Origin: Sphingomonas ginsenosidimutans
GTDB lineage: Bacteria > Pseudomonadota > Alphaproteobacteria > Sphingomonadales > Sphingomonadaceae
Length of the DNA: 64,000 nucleotides
NCBI RefSeq assembly: GCF_002374835.1
Contig: NZ_NWVD01000001.1
Span: forward strand, 1,116,001-1,180,000
Direction: 5' to 3'
A model generated the notes under the pieces. The model did no database searches and was not told the origin of the DNA. It saw nothing but the letters and a program-made list of their open reading frames with translations. Position numbers and translations under genes: made by a program. Shown piece after piece: positions 1-9,474 of this stretch (its first letter is position 1; the number at the start of each line of letters is the position of its first letter).

Positions 1-1
1 G

Positions 2-121
2 ATCCTGGCGGCCCTCAACGGTTTTGCAGGACTCATCCTGGATACGGTGGTGCGCGGGCGGCGGGAGGTGCGGCGGCTGGCCTATCTGTCGCATCCCGCG
101 CCGACACGCAGCGGGGCTTGA
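2..121 (+). CDS. C-terminal end of an unidentified protein (partial at left edge)
   Basis: An open frame enters from the left edge and stops with TGA at 119-121, giving 39 residues. The visible part has a short hydrophobic stretch followed by an Arg-rich segment (VVRGRREVRRLAYL). This pattern would suit the cytoplasmic end of a membrane protein. A family 2 glycosyltransferase is my best guess from the tail alone, but no domain or motif lies in the window. Codon use is like the neighbours. It points in the same direction as clpP, about 70 bases upstream of it. Confidence 0.5.
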   Translation: MLAALNGFAGLILDTVVRGRREVRRLAYLSHPAPTRSGA

Positions 122-193
122 ACTGCCGGCGGCGAGCGCCGATGTTGGCGGCGCGGGCCACGATTTTCCTCAGGGCATAAGAGAGCTTTTTAC

Positions 194-883
194 ATGCACA
201 ATCCGTTCGAGACCGGCGATTTCGCAGGGGCGCTGGCGCGTGCCGGCGTCGGTATGCAGCAGACCCAGGCCGGGCTGGTGCCGATCGTCATCGAACAGTC
301 GAATCGCGGCGAGCGCAGCTTCGACATCTTCAGCCGCCTGCTGCGCGAGCGGATCGTGTTCGTCACCGGCGGGGTCGAGGACGGCATGGCCAGCCTGATC
401 ACCGCGCAGTTGCTGTTCCTGGAATCGGAAAATCCGAAGAAGGACATCTTCATGTACATCAACTCGCCGGGCGGGGTCGTCACGGCGGGCATGGCGATCC
501 ACGACACGATGCAGTACATCCGCCCGCGCGTCGGCACGGTGTGCATCGGTCAGGCCGCGTCGATGGGCAGCTTCCTGCTGGCGTCGGGCGAGCCGGGCAT
601 GCGCGTGGCGCTGACCAACGCGCGGATCATGATCCACCAGCCGTCGGGCGGCGCGCAGGGCATGGCCAGCGACATCGAGATCCAGGCGCGCGAGATCCTG
701 CGCATCCGCCACTCGCTGAACCAGCTGTACGCCAAGTACACCGGCCAGCCGCTGGAGGAGATCGAGAAGGCGATGGACCGCGACAAGTTCATGTCGTCGG
801 ACGAGGCCAAGGCGTTCGGCCTGATCGATGAGGTGTTCGACAAGCGGCCCGTCCCAACCGACGAAACGCAGCCGTCGGCATAA
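194..883 (+). CDS. clpP: ClpP, ATP-dependent Clp protease proteolytic subunit
   Basis: This is the serine peptidase that forms the barrel of the ClpXP/ClpAP protease and degrades substrates fed by the ATPase. The 229-residue protein has the catalytic triad Ser123 (in GQAASMGS), His148 (in MIHQPSGG) and Asp197 (in DRDKF), in the same spacing as the E. coli enzyme. The N-terminus is about a dozen residues longer than in E. coli, with a Gly/Ala/Gln-rich stretch before the conserved VPIVIEQ; an ATG at 254 would give a shorter form. clpX follows after 92 bases, so the pair is likely co-expressed. The identification is secure; only the exact start is open. Confidence 0.97.
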   Translation: MHNPFETGDFAGALARAGVGMQQTQAGLVPIVIEQSNRGERSFDIFSRLLRERIVFVTGGVEDGMASLITAQLLFLESENPKKDIFMYINSPGGVVTAGMAIHDTMQYIRPRVGTVCIGQAASMGSFLLASGEPGMRVALTNARIMIHQPSGGAQGMASDIEIQAREILRIRHSLNQLYAKYTGQPLEEIEKAMDRDKFMSSDEAKAFGLIDEVFDKRPVPTDETQPSA

Positions 884-917
884 TCTTAATCGCTTTCCGG
901 CATTGCCGGGAGCATCC

Positions 918-941
918 GGGCCGGGTTAGCATATCCGGCCC
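918..941 (+). other. hairpin between clpP and clpX
   Basis: A 7-bp perfect stem (GGGCCGG / CCGGCCC) with a 10-base loop lies in the 92-base clpP-clpX gap. No T-run follows, so it is more likely an RNA-stability or attenuating structure than a full terminator. This is inference from base pairing only. Confidence 0.35.
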
Positions 942-975
942 AGCATACCGCGGCAGCGCGGAAGGAACGGTTTGA

Positions 976-2241
976 ATGACGAAGCTCTCCGGCGGCGACT
1001 CCAAGAGCACCCTGTATTGCTCGTTCTGCGGCAAGTCGCAGCACGAGGTGCGCAAGCTGATCGCCGGTCCGACGGTCTTCATCTGCGACGAGTGCGTGGA
1101 GCTGTGCAACGACATCATCCGTGAGGAGACGAAGTCGGCGCTGGTCGCGAAGAAGGACGGCGGCGTGCCCACGCCGCAGGAAATCTGCGACGTGCTGGAC
1201 GATTACGTCATCGGCCAGAAGCAGGCCAAGCGCGTCCTGTCGGTGGCGGTGCACAACCACTACAAGCGGCTGAACCACGGCGCCAAGGGGGCCGACGTCG
1301 AGCTGGCCAAGAGCAACATCCTGCTGGTCGGCCCGACCGGTTGCGGCAAGACGCTGCTCGCGCAGACGCTCGCCCGCATCCTGGACGTGCCGTTCACGAT
1401 GGCCGACGCGACGACGCTGACCGAGGCGGGCTATGTCGGCGAGGATGTGGAGAACATCATCCTCAAGCTGTTGCAGGCGTCCGACTATAACGTCGAACGC
1501 GCGCAGCGCGGCATCGTCTATATCGACGAGATCGACAAGATCAGCCGCAAGGCGGAAAACCCGTCGATCACCCGCGACGTGTCCGGTGAGGGCGTGCAGC
1601 AGGCGCTGCTGAAGCTGATGGAGGGCACCACCGCCAGCGTGCCGCCGCAGGGCGGGCGCAAGCATCCGCAGCAGGAATTCCTGCAGGTCGACACGACGAA
1701 CATCCTGTTCATCTGCGGCGGCGCCTTCTCCGGTCTGGAGAAGATCATCGGCGACCGGTTGCAGGGCAAGTCGATCGGCTTTGGCGCCTATGTCGCTTCC
1801 CCCGAGGAGAAGCGCACCGGCGAGGTGCTGCGCCAGACCGAGCCGGAGGATCTGCTGAAGTTCGGGCTGATCCCCGAATTCGTCGGCCGTCTGCCGGTGA
1901 TCGCGACGCTGGAGGACCTGGACGTCCCCGCGCTGGTCAAGATCCTGGCCGAGCCGAAGAACGCGCTGGTCAAGCAGTACCAGAAGCTGTTCGAGATGGA
2001 GGAAGTGAAGCTGGGCTTCACCGACGACGCGCTGACCACGGTCGCCAAGAAGGCGATCGAGCGCAAGACCGGTGCGCGCGGGCTGCGCTCGATCCTGGAG
2101 GGCATATTGCTCGACACGATGTTCGACCTGCCCGGCATGGACGGCGTCGACGAGGTGATGATCGACAAGGACGTGGTGGACGGCCGCAAGGAGCCGGTGC
2201 GCGTCTATGCCGACAAGAAGAAGGCCGGCGAAGTCGCCTGA
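976..2241 (+). CDS. clpX: ClpX, unfoldase subunit of ClpXP
   Basis: AAA+ ATPase that recognises, unfolds and translocates substrates into ClpP. The 421-residue protein starts with the C4 zinc-binding domain (Cys15, Cys18, Cys37, Cys40), followed by Walker A GPTGCGKT (119-126), the YVG pore loop near 153, Walker B with the DEID box near 184, and the IGF loop (267-269) that docks onto ClpP. Length and motif order are those of the family. A purine-rich ribosome site (GGAAGGAA) lies just before the ATG. It follows clpP on the same strand, and a hairpin after its stop suggests that the transcript ends there. Confidence 0.98.
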   Translation: MTKLSGGDSKSTLYCSFCGKSQHEVRKLIAGPTVFICDECVELCNDIIREETKSALVAKKDGGVPTPQEICDVLDDYVIGQKQAKRVLSVAVHNHYKRLNHGAKGADVELAKSNILLVGPTGCGKTLLAQTLARILDVPFTMADATTLTEAGYVGEDVENIILKLLQASDYNVERAQRGIVYIDEIDKISRKAENPSITRDVSGEGVQQALLKLMEGTTASVPPQGGRKHPQQEFLQVDTTNILFICGGAFSGLEKIIGDRLQGKSIGFGAYVASPEEKRTGEVLRQTEPEDLLKFGLIPEFVGRLPVIATLEDLDVPALVKILAEPKNALVKQYQKLFEMEEVKLGFTDDALTTVAKKAIERKTGARGLRSILEGILLDTMFDLPGMDGVDEVMIDKDVVDGRKEPVRVYADKKKAGEVA

Positions 2242-2272
2242 CGCGGCCGGAACGGCGATGTAGAATGGGACC

Positions 2273-2307
2273 GGGCGTCGTCGCATCATGCGGCGGCGCC
2301 CGTTCTT
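2273..2307 (+). terminator. terminator-like hairpin after clpX
   Basis: A 13-bp stem with two G-U pairs and a 3-base loop spans 2273-2301 and is followed by GTTCTT. It lies 31 bases after the clpX stop. It also covers the ATG at 2288, which argues for the later start of the next gene. The T-tract is weak. Confidence 0.5.
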
Positions 2308-2326
2308 CATGGGGGAGGGGACGGGC

Positions 2327-2923
2327 ATGATGACGATCCGCGATGCGGCCGCCAGCGATGCGCCGGCGGTGGCCGGCATGCTGGCGCGCGCGTTCGCCGA
2401 CGATCCGGCGATGAGCTACATCTTTCCCGATCCCGACCGGCGCGCGACGGGCCTGCCGCGATTGTTCGCGCAACTGTTCGCCCAGGATCGCGACGGGATG
2501 CGGCTGGTCAGCGGGAAGGCCGATGCCGCGACGCTGTGGCGGCGGCCGGGGCGGCCGGAGGCGCCGCTGTGGTCCACCGCGGCGCGCGCGGTGCCGCTGC
2601 TCGCCGCGCTGGGGCCGGCGGTAGGTCGCGCGCTGCGGCTGAGCGCGGCGATCGCGGAGCATTTTCCCGTCGAGCCGTTCTGGTACCTGCACATCGCCGG
2701 CGTCGATCCGGCGCAGCAGGGCAAGGGACTGGGCGGCGCGTCGATCCGTGCCGGGCTGGCACGGGCCGCTGCGACGGGCGTCCCCTGCTATCTGGAAACG
2801 GCGACGGAGAAGAACCTGGGGCTGTACGCGGCACTGGGGTTCGAACTGGTGGGCGACTGGCGGGTGCCGGGTGGGGGGCCGCCATTCTGGTCGATGCGCC
2901 GCGCGGCCGCACGAGGTTCCTGA
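2327..2923 (+). CDS. GNAT-family N-acetyltransferase
   Basis: Predicted acetyl-CoA-dependent acetyltransferase of unknown substrate. The 198-residue protein begins TIRDAAASDAPAVAGML, typical of the GNAT N-terminus. It carries the acetyl-CoA pyrophosphate-binding motif in the stretch GVDPAQQGKGLGGASIRAGL, preceded by the strand WYLHIA. The start at 2327 (or the adjacent ATG at 2330) is preferred because a GGGGGAGGGG ribosome site lies directly upstream; the frame is open from 2288, but that region is the clpX terminator hairpin. It stands alone between clpX and the antiporter gene. The fold assignment is firm, the substrate unknown. Confidence 0.85.
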   Translation: MMTIRDAAASDAPAVAGMLARAFADDPAMSYIFPDPDRRATGLPRLFAQLFAQDRDGMRLVSGKADAATLWRRPGRPEAPLWSTAARAVPLLAALGPAVGRALRLSAAIAEHFPVEPFWYLHIAGVDPAQQGKGLGGASIRAGLARAAATGVPCYLETATEKNLGLYAALGFELVGDWRVPGGGPPFWSMRRAAARGS

Positions 2924-2996
2924 CGCGGCTTTCGTTACGGGCGCGGATCGTCGCCGCGCGTCGTGCATTGGTGGGGAAAGGAGCCAGCACCGCAGC

Positions 2997-4121
2997 ATGA
3001 CGATCAGCGACGAATCCCTTCCACCGCCCGCCACCCGACGCGCGTTGCTGGGGCGGCTGTCGTTGCCGCTCTGGACGCTTGCGCTGCCCGCGGCGGGGAT
3101 GCTGGCGGTACTGACGTCACTCTATCAACTGGGCGCGGCGGGGACGGTCGCGGCGTCGCTGATCCTGATCGGGTGCGTGCTGTCGGCGGTCCACCATGCG
3201 GAGGTGGTTGCGCACCGCGTCGGCGAGCCGTTCGGGACGCTGGTGCTGGCGATCGCGGTGACGGTGATCGAGGTGTCGCTGATCGTGTCGCTGATGCTCA
3301 GCGATGCGGGCGATGCCTCCGCACTGGCGCGCGATACGGTGTTCGCGGCGATCATGATCATCCTGAACGGCATCATCGGCATCTGTCTGATGGCCGGGGG
3401 GTTGCGCCATCGCGAGCAGCGTTTCTCGCTGCGCGGGGTCAGTGCGGCGTTGTGCACGCTGGCGGCGATGGCGGTGCTGACGCTGGTGCTGCCCAGCTAC
3501 ACCTCCACCACGCCCGGCCCCTTCTATGCCACGTCGCAACTGCTGCTGGTCGCGGTGGTCAGCCTGTTCCTGTACGGTATGTTCGTTATGGTGCAGACGG
3601 TGCGCCACCGCGACTATTTCCTGCCGCAGACCGACGACGTCGAGGATCACGCGCCAATGCCGTCGCGGCAGACGACGGTGATCGCGTTCGGCGTGCTGCT
3701 GGTCGCGCTGGTCGCGGTGGTGATGCTGGCCAAGGCACTGTCGGCAACGGTGGAGCGCGCGGTGCTCGGCGCCGGGCTGCCGCTGGCGATCGTCGGCGTG
3801 GTGATCGCCGCACTGGTGCTGGCGCCCGAAAGCCTCGCCGCCTATCGCGCGGCGAAGCGCAACCGCATCCAGACCAGCCTGAACCTTGCGCTGGGATCGG
3901 CACTGGCGACGATCGGGCTGACCATCCCGGCGGTCGCGATCGTCAGCCTGGCGCTCGACCTGCCGCTTGCACTGGGGATCGGGCCGATGAAGCTGATCCT
4001 GCTGGCGCTGTCGCTGTTCGTCGCGACGATTTCGCTGGGGAACGGACGCACCACGGTGATGCAGGGCGCGGTGCATCTGGTGATCTTCGCGGTCTATCTG
4101 TTCACCACGGTCGTCCCCTGA
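2997..4121 (+). CDS. chaA: ChaA-type calcium/cation:proton antiporter
   Basis: Inner-membrane antiporter of the Ca2+:cation family, expected to expel Ca2+ or Na+/K+ in exchange for protons. The 374-residue protein has about ten hydrophobic segments. It follows E. coli ChaA closely in the motifs HRVGEPFGTLVL, VIEVSLI and LAPESLAAYRAA, and in the C-terminal SLGNGRTTVMQGAVHL segment. The hydrophilic loop after the sixth segment is Asp/Glu/His-rich (TDDVEDHAP) as in ChaA. The start at 2997 is chosen because GGAAAGGAG lies upstream and the longer frame runs over the previous gene. Its last 28 bases overlap the end of a small gene on the other strand. Confidence 0.9.
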   Translation: MTISDESLPPPATRRALLGRLSLPLWTLALPAAGMLAVLTSLYQLGAAGTVAASLILIGCVLSAVHHAEVVAHRVGEPFGTLVLAIAVTVIEVSLIVSLMLSDAGDASALARDTVFAAIMIILNGIIGICLMAGGLRHREQRFSLRGVSAALCTLAAMAVLTLVLPSYTSTTPGPFYATSQLLLVAVVSLFLYGMFVMVQTVRHRDYFLPQTDDVEDHAPMPSRQTTVIAFGVLLVALVAVVMLAKALSATVERAVLGAGLPLAIVGVVIAALVLAPESLAAYRAAKRNRIQTSLNLALGSALATIGLTIPAVAIVSLALDLPLALGIGPMKLILLALSLFVATISLGNGRTTVMQGAVHLVIFAVYLFTTVVP

Positions 4122-4351
4122 CCGGTGTGGAGTCGCGAGGCGAGCAGCAGCCCGGCGGCGATCTGCGCCAGCGCATAGGCGCGGCGGCGCGCGGGGTGGC
4201 CCACGAACGGGCGGACGGTGCGTTCCGCGCCCAGCGCGCGATCCTGCCACAGCGCGACATGGCGGCGTGGCTGGACCAGCCCCGCCACACCGTCGCCGAT
4301 CATGAACATCGCCGCCATCTCGGCGGTACGCAGCAGTGCGATACGGGTCAT
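4094..4351 (-). CDS. small hypothetical protein (85 aa)
   Basis: I do not recognise a named family. The 85-residue protein begins with TRIALLRTAEMAAMFMIGDG, a stretch with one hydrophobic helix, followed by an Arg-rich middle and a second hydrophobic helix (LAQIAAGLLLA), ending GTTVVNR. The pattern (AEMA, GDG, IAAGLLLASR) resembles short membrane-associated proteins annotated as hypothetical in sphingomonads, though this is from memory. The start is the ATG at 4351. Its 3' end overlaps the convergent antiporter gene by 28 bases, and its 5' end is divergent from lon. Codon use looks coding. Confidence 0.6.
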   Translation of the reverse strand: MTRIALLRTAEMAAMFMIGDGVAGLVQPRRHVALWQDRALGAERTVRPFVGHPARRRAYALAQIAAGLLLASRLHTGQGTTVVNR

Positions 4352-4427
4352 GACGTCATCCTTGTCACGTGATCGTGGCCCGAACGCATCGCACGCGCGG
4401 AAGTATCGCGATGCACGGCAAGCGTGA

Positions 4428-4457
4428 TTGATGCGGGGGCGAAACGCACCATATAAT
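4428..4457 (+). promoter_or_regulatory. sigma70-type promoter of lon
   Basis: A TTGATG -35 element (4428-4433) and a perfect TATAAT -10 element (4452-4457) are separated by 18 bases. Transcription would begin near 4465, about 30 bases before the lon ATG. The -10 stands out in this GC-rich DNA. Confidence 0.6.
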
Positions 4458-4496
4458 GGACGATCGCCGCGTCGTTCGTGCGGCACCGGAGTATTC

Positions 4497-6893
<2,397 letters not shown>

Positions 6894-6925
6894 CCGCAAT
6901 CGCACACGATTGTCAGCAGAACGTC

Positions 6926-6960
6926 ACCGCCGCACGGCAAGGCCGCGCGGCGGTTTCGTT
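6926..6960 (+). terminator. terminator after lon
   Basis: An 8-bp perfect stem (ACCGCCGC / GCGGCGGT, outer ends 6926 and 6954) is followed by a T-rich run (TTTCGTTT). It lies 33 bases after the lon stop and ends lon transcription before hupB. Confidence 0.6.
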
Positions 6961-6988
6961 TGACTCGCGTCCGTGCCCGCGCATTACT
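6960..6988 (+). promoter_or_regulatory. possible hupB promoter
   Basis: TTGACT at 6960-6965 matches a -35 element and is followed 17 bases later by ATTACT (6983-6988), a poor -10. The site begins in the lon terminator tail and lies about 70 bases before the hupB start. Confidence 0.3.
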
Positions 6989-7059
6989 GGGCGGATGTGG
7001 CCGCAAGCCGCGAATCTCTTTCAAATCGCGTAAACTGTAAAGAAACGGGGCAATTTCGG

Positions 7060-7332
7060 ATGAACAAGCAGGAACTGATCGCGGCGGTGGCGACGTCGGC
7101 GGGGCTTGGCAAGAACGAGGCAAGCCGCGCGGTCGAGGCGGTGTTCGACACGATTTCGGCCAGCCTGAAGAAGGGCGACGAAGTGCGCCTGGTCGGATTC
7201 GGCACCTTCGCGGTCAGCAAGCGCAAGGCCTCGATCGGGCGCAACCCGCGCACCCGCGAGCCGATGACGATCAAGGCGTCCAACCAGCCCAAGTTCAAGG
7301 CGGGCAAGGTGTTGAAGGATTCGCTGAATTAA
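7060..7332 (+). CDS. hupB: HU-family DNA-binding protein
   Basis: Nucleoid-associated protein that bends DNA non-specifically as a dimer. The 90 residues match the HU length and include the conserved GFGTF core, the DNA-intercalating arm motif [10 protein letters not shown] and the closing [12 protein letters not shown]. The start MNKQELI at 7060 is the typical HU N-terminus. It lies behind lon, as in many proteobacteria, but a terminator between them suggests its own promoter. HU alpha versus beta cannot be told apart here, so the symbol follows the lon linkage. Confidence 0.95.
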   Translation: MNKQELIAAVATSAGLGKNEASRAVEAVFDTISASLKKGDEVRLVGFGTFAVSKRKASIGRNPRTREPMTIKASNQPKFKAGKVLKDSLN

Positions 7333-7399
7333 GCGCTGGACATTTAAGTGCTGGACAGGCGCACACGCTTTGCTTAGACGCGCCGCTCCGATACGGATC

Positions 7400-7474
7400 G
7401 GGCGCGTAGCTCAGCGGTAGAGCACACCCTTCACACGGGTGGGGTCACAGGTTCAATCCCTGTCGCGCCCACCA
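7400..7474 (+). tRNA. tRNA-Val (anticodon CAC)
   Basis: The acceptor stem GGGCGCG pairs with CGCGCCC, the anticodon loop TTCACAC carries CAC, and the T-arm is GGTTCAATCC. A genomic CCA ends it at 7474. It reads GTG codons. Confidence 0.96.
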
Positions 7475-7485
7475 TGTCCGACAGA

Positions 7486-7514
7486 CCCCGCCGGCCCGTG
7501 CCGGCGGGGTTTTT
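7486..7514 (+). terminator. rho-independent terminator after tRNA-Val
   Basis: A 10-bp perfect stem (7486-7495 with 7500-7509) with a 4-base loop is followed by five T residues. It separates tRNA-Val from the phosphate-type promoter downstream. Confidence 0.85.
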
Positions 7515-7570
7515 CGTTTGCGCGCTGACGCGGCGCGGGGCCGCCTCGGCCGCGCACGTGGCTTTCGGGT

Positions 7571-7611
7571 GACGTCATCAAAACGTCACTCATGCGTCAT
7601 TCAACTGACTT
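7571..7611 (+). promoter_or_regulatory. predicted PhoB box upstream of the lipoprotein gene
   Basis: GTCA occurs at 7574, 7585 and 7596, with a degenerate fourth unit (GACT) at 7607: an exact 11-bp period. Spacers are A/T-rich for this genome (TCAAAAC between the first two). PhoB boxes are 7-bp CTGTCAT-type direct repeats repeated every 11 bp, placed in lieu of a -35 element. About 10 bases after the last unit lies a plausible -10 (TTCTAT 7622-7627 or TATTGT 7625-7630). The next gene starts at 7734. The geometry is seen directly; PhoB binding is inferred. Confidence 0.65.
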
Positions 7612-7733
7612 CAAACCTGCATTCTATTGTCACCTCCGGCGCCTAGCGCCGCCGATGGGACGAACGGACGGGCCAGCCGCCCTTCCGTTTCCGGGGATCC
7701 GAGGGACGGACCCGCCATCAAAGGGAGTGTTTC

Positions 7734-9383
7734 ATGCTCAGCTTCAGCCGTCGTCACAGCAGCCTGCTGGCGACCACCGCCTGTCTGTTCCTCGCGTCGT
7801 GCGGCGCGGACGATGTCGCCTCGCCGGGCGCCGGTTCGATCGGTGTCGTCATCAACCAGCCGGCGCCGACCCCGACGCCGACCGGTACGCCGACCCCGAC
7901 CGCGCTGACCGCGGCGCAGTTCGCCACCGCGACGACGCAGGGTGGCGTGACGATCACCGCAGACGAGCAGCTGGCGATCGTGAACGCGGGCGCTAACAAC
8001 AACGTCAACGGCTTCGGCAACACGCTGAACGGCGTCTATCCGGTCAACGGCACCTCGCTGACCACCGCCAGCAACCCGCAGACGGTGCTGGGCAACACCA
8101 GCTTCATCCAGAACACCAGCTATGTCGGCGCGCTGAGCGGCCCGAACGACAGCGCCTTCTCCGGCTGGACCTGTTCGTCGACCACCGCGGCGTTCCTGAA
8201 CAGCGCGCAGTGCGGCGCGGTGCCGTCGATCGGCGCCTATGCCGCCGCGACCTCGGTCTGCCCGACCGGCCTGATCGACGACGGCACGTTCACGCCGAGC
8301 GGCGCGGCCAACCCGTCCTGGCGTTACTGCCGCCTGCCGGGCGTCATTTCCGCCGACCTCTCGCTGCCGAAGATCGCGGGCGTCGTCTATCGCTTCCGCG
8401 GGCAGACCGAAGTGGGCGTCGACGGCACCAGCAACGTGACGCTGACGATCGCGCCGGGCGTGGTGCTCGCCGCCGATGCCAGCGAATCGTCGAACGATCT
8501 GCTGCTGGTCAACCGCGGCAGCAAGCTGAACGCGGTCGGCACCGCCGATGCGCCGATCGTCTTCACCGCGCAGCAGAACCTGGTGAACAACGGCGTGTCC
8601 GACGCGACCCAGGGCCTGTGGGGCGGCGTCGTCCTGCTGGGCCGCGCGCCGACCGCGGTGTGCGCCACCGGCACCGGCCCGAACGATGCCGGCGGCACGT
8701 CGACCACCTGCCAGCAGGCGATCGAGGGCGTGACCGGCCGCTTCTACGGCGGCACCAGCCAGACCGACAGCTCGGGCACGTTGCAGTACGTCCAGATCCG
8801 CTACACCGGCATCGCGATCAGCGAGGGTAACGAGCTGCAGGGCCTGACGCTGGGCGGCGTCGGTTCGGGCACCGTGATCGACCACGTGCAGAGCCACAAT
8901 TCGTCGGATGACGGCGTCGAGATCTTCGGCGGCACCGCCAACATCAAGTATTTCGTGGTGACCGGCGCCGACGACGACGGCTTCGACGTCGACAACGGCT
9001 GGCGCGGGTTCATGCAGTTCATCATCGCGGCGCAGAAGGCCGGCGGTTCGACCGCCGACTCGTTCGCGACCGAGATCGACTCGAACGGTTCGGAAGACCT
9101 GCTGCCGCGCACCTACGGCCGCTACGCCAACTTCACCTTCGTCCAGACGACGTCGGCGCCGTCGGCGATCCGCCTGCGCGGCGGTGCGGACTTCGCGTTC
9201 GTCAACGGCGTGGTGAAGACCCCGGCCGGCCAGACCTGCGTCAACATGATCGCCAGCAACCAGGTGAACGGCGCGGCGGCGACCGGCAACGATCGCTCGA
9301 CGATCCGCCCGGCCAACAGCGCCCTGCAGGACGTGGGGCCGCCGACGTTCAACTCGGTCTACTTCCAGTGCCAGGGCCGGTGA
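7734..9383 (+). CDS. surface lipoprotein, ElpS-like candidate, next to T2SS locus
   Basis: Predicted outer-membrane or extracellular lipoprotein of 549 residues. Signal peptide with lipobox LASC and lipidated Cys23 followed by Gly, then a Thr/Pro-rich spacer ([14 protein letters not shown]). The body is rich in Gly, Asn, Thr and Val with repeated strand-turn units (VTLTIAPGVVLAA, LQGLTLGGVGSGTVIDHVQS, GVEIFGGTANIKYFVV, DDDGFDVDNG), typical of a right-handed beta-helix. A strong ribosome site (AAAGGGAG) precedes the ATG. The upstream PhoB-like box, the TonB receptor just downstream and the T2SS operon nearby match what I recall of Caulobacter elpS, a phosphate-starvation lipoprotein released in a T2SS-dependent manner. 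Orthology is inferred from context, not alignment. Confidence 0.75.
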   Translation: MLSFSRRHSSLLATTACLFLASCGADDVASPGAGSIGVVINQPAPTPTPTGTPTPTALTAAQFATATTQGGVTITADEQLAIVNAGANNNVNGFGNTLNGVYPVNGTSLTTASNPQTVLGNTSFIQNTSYVGALSGPNDSAFSGWTCSSTTAAFLNSAQCGAVPSIGAYAAATSVCPTGLIDDGTFTPSGAANPSWRYCRLPGVISADLSLPKIAGVVYRFRGQTEVGVDGTSNVTLTIAPGVVLAADASESSNDLLLVNRGSKLNAVGTADAPIVFTAQQNLVNNGVSDATQGLWGGVVLLGRAPTAVCATGTGPNDAGGTSTTCQQAIEGVTGRFYGGTSQTDSSGTLQYVQIRYTGIAISEGNELQGLTLGGVGSGTVIDHVQSHNSSDDGVEIFGGTANIKYFVVTGADDDGFDVDNGWRGFMQFIIAAQKAGGSTADSFATEIDSNGSEDLLPRTYGRYANFTFVQTTSAPSAIRLRGGADFAFVNGVVKTPAGQTCVNMIASNQVNGAAATGNDRSTIRPANSALQDVGPPTFNSVYFQCQGR

Positions 9384-9412
9384 GGCGCATCGCGCTTCAC
9401 TGACCGGCGGTC

Positions 9413-9441
9413 GGCCGGGGCGCGCACACGCCGCCCCGGCC
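9413..9441 (+). other. intercistronic hairpin
   Basis: A 10-bp perfect stem (9413-9422 with 9432-9441) with a 9-base loop lies between the lipoprotein and receptor genes. No T-run follows, so it may stabilise the lipoprotein message or lower expression of the receptor. Confidence 0.45.
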
Positions 9442-9474
9442 CCGCTCTTTGCCCCCTATCGGAAGGCCCGATCC

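Noticed and set aside
7331..7357. Imperfect 15-bp direct repeat (AAGNGCTGGACA) after hupB
   Set aside because: Only two copies, one spanning the stop codon; no palindromic or known regulatory pattern.
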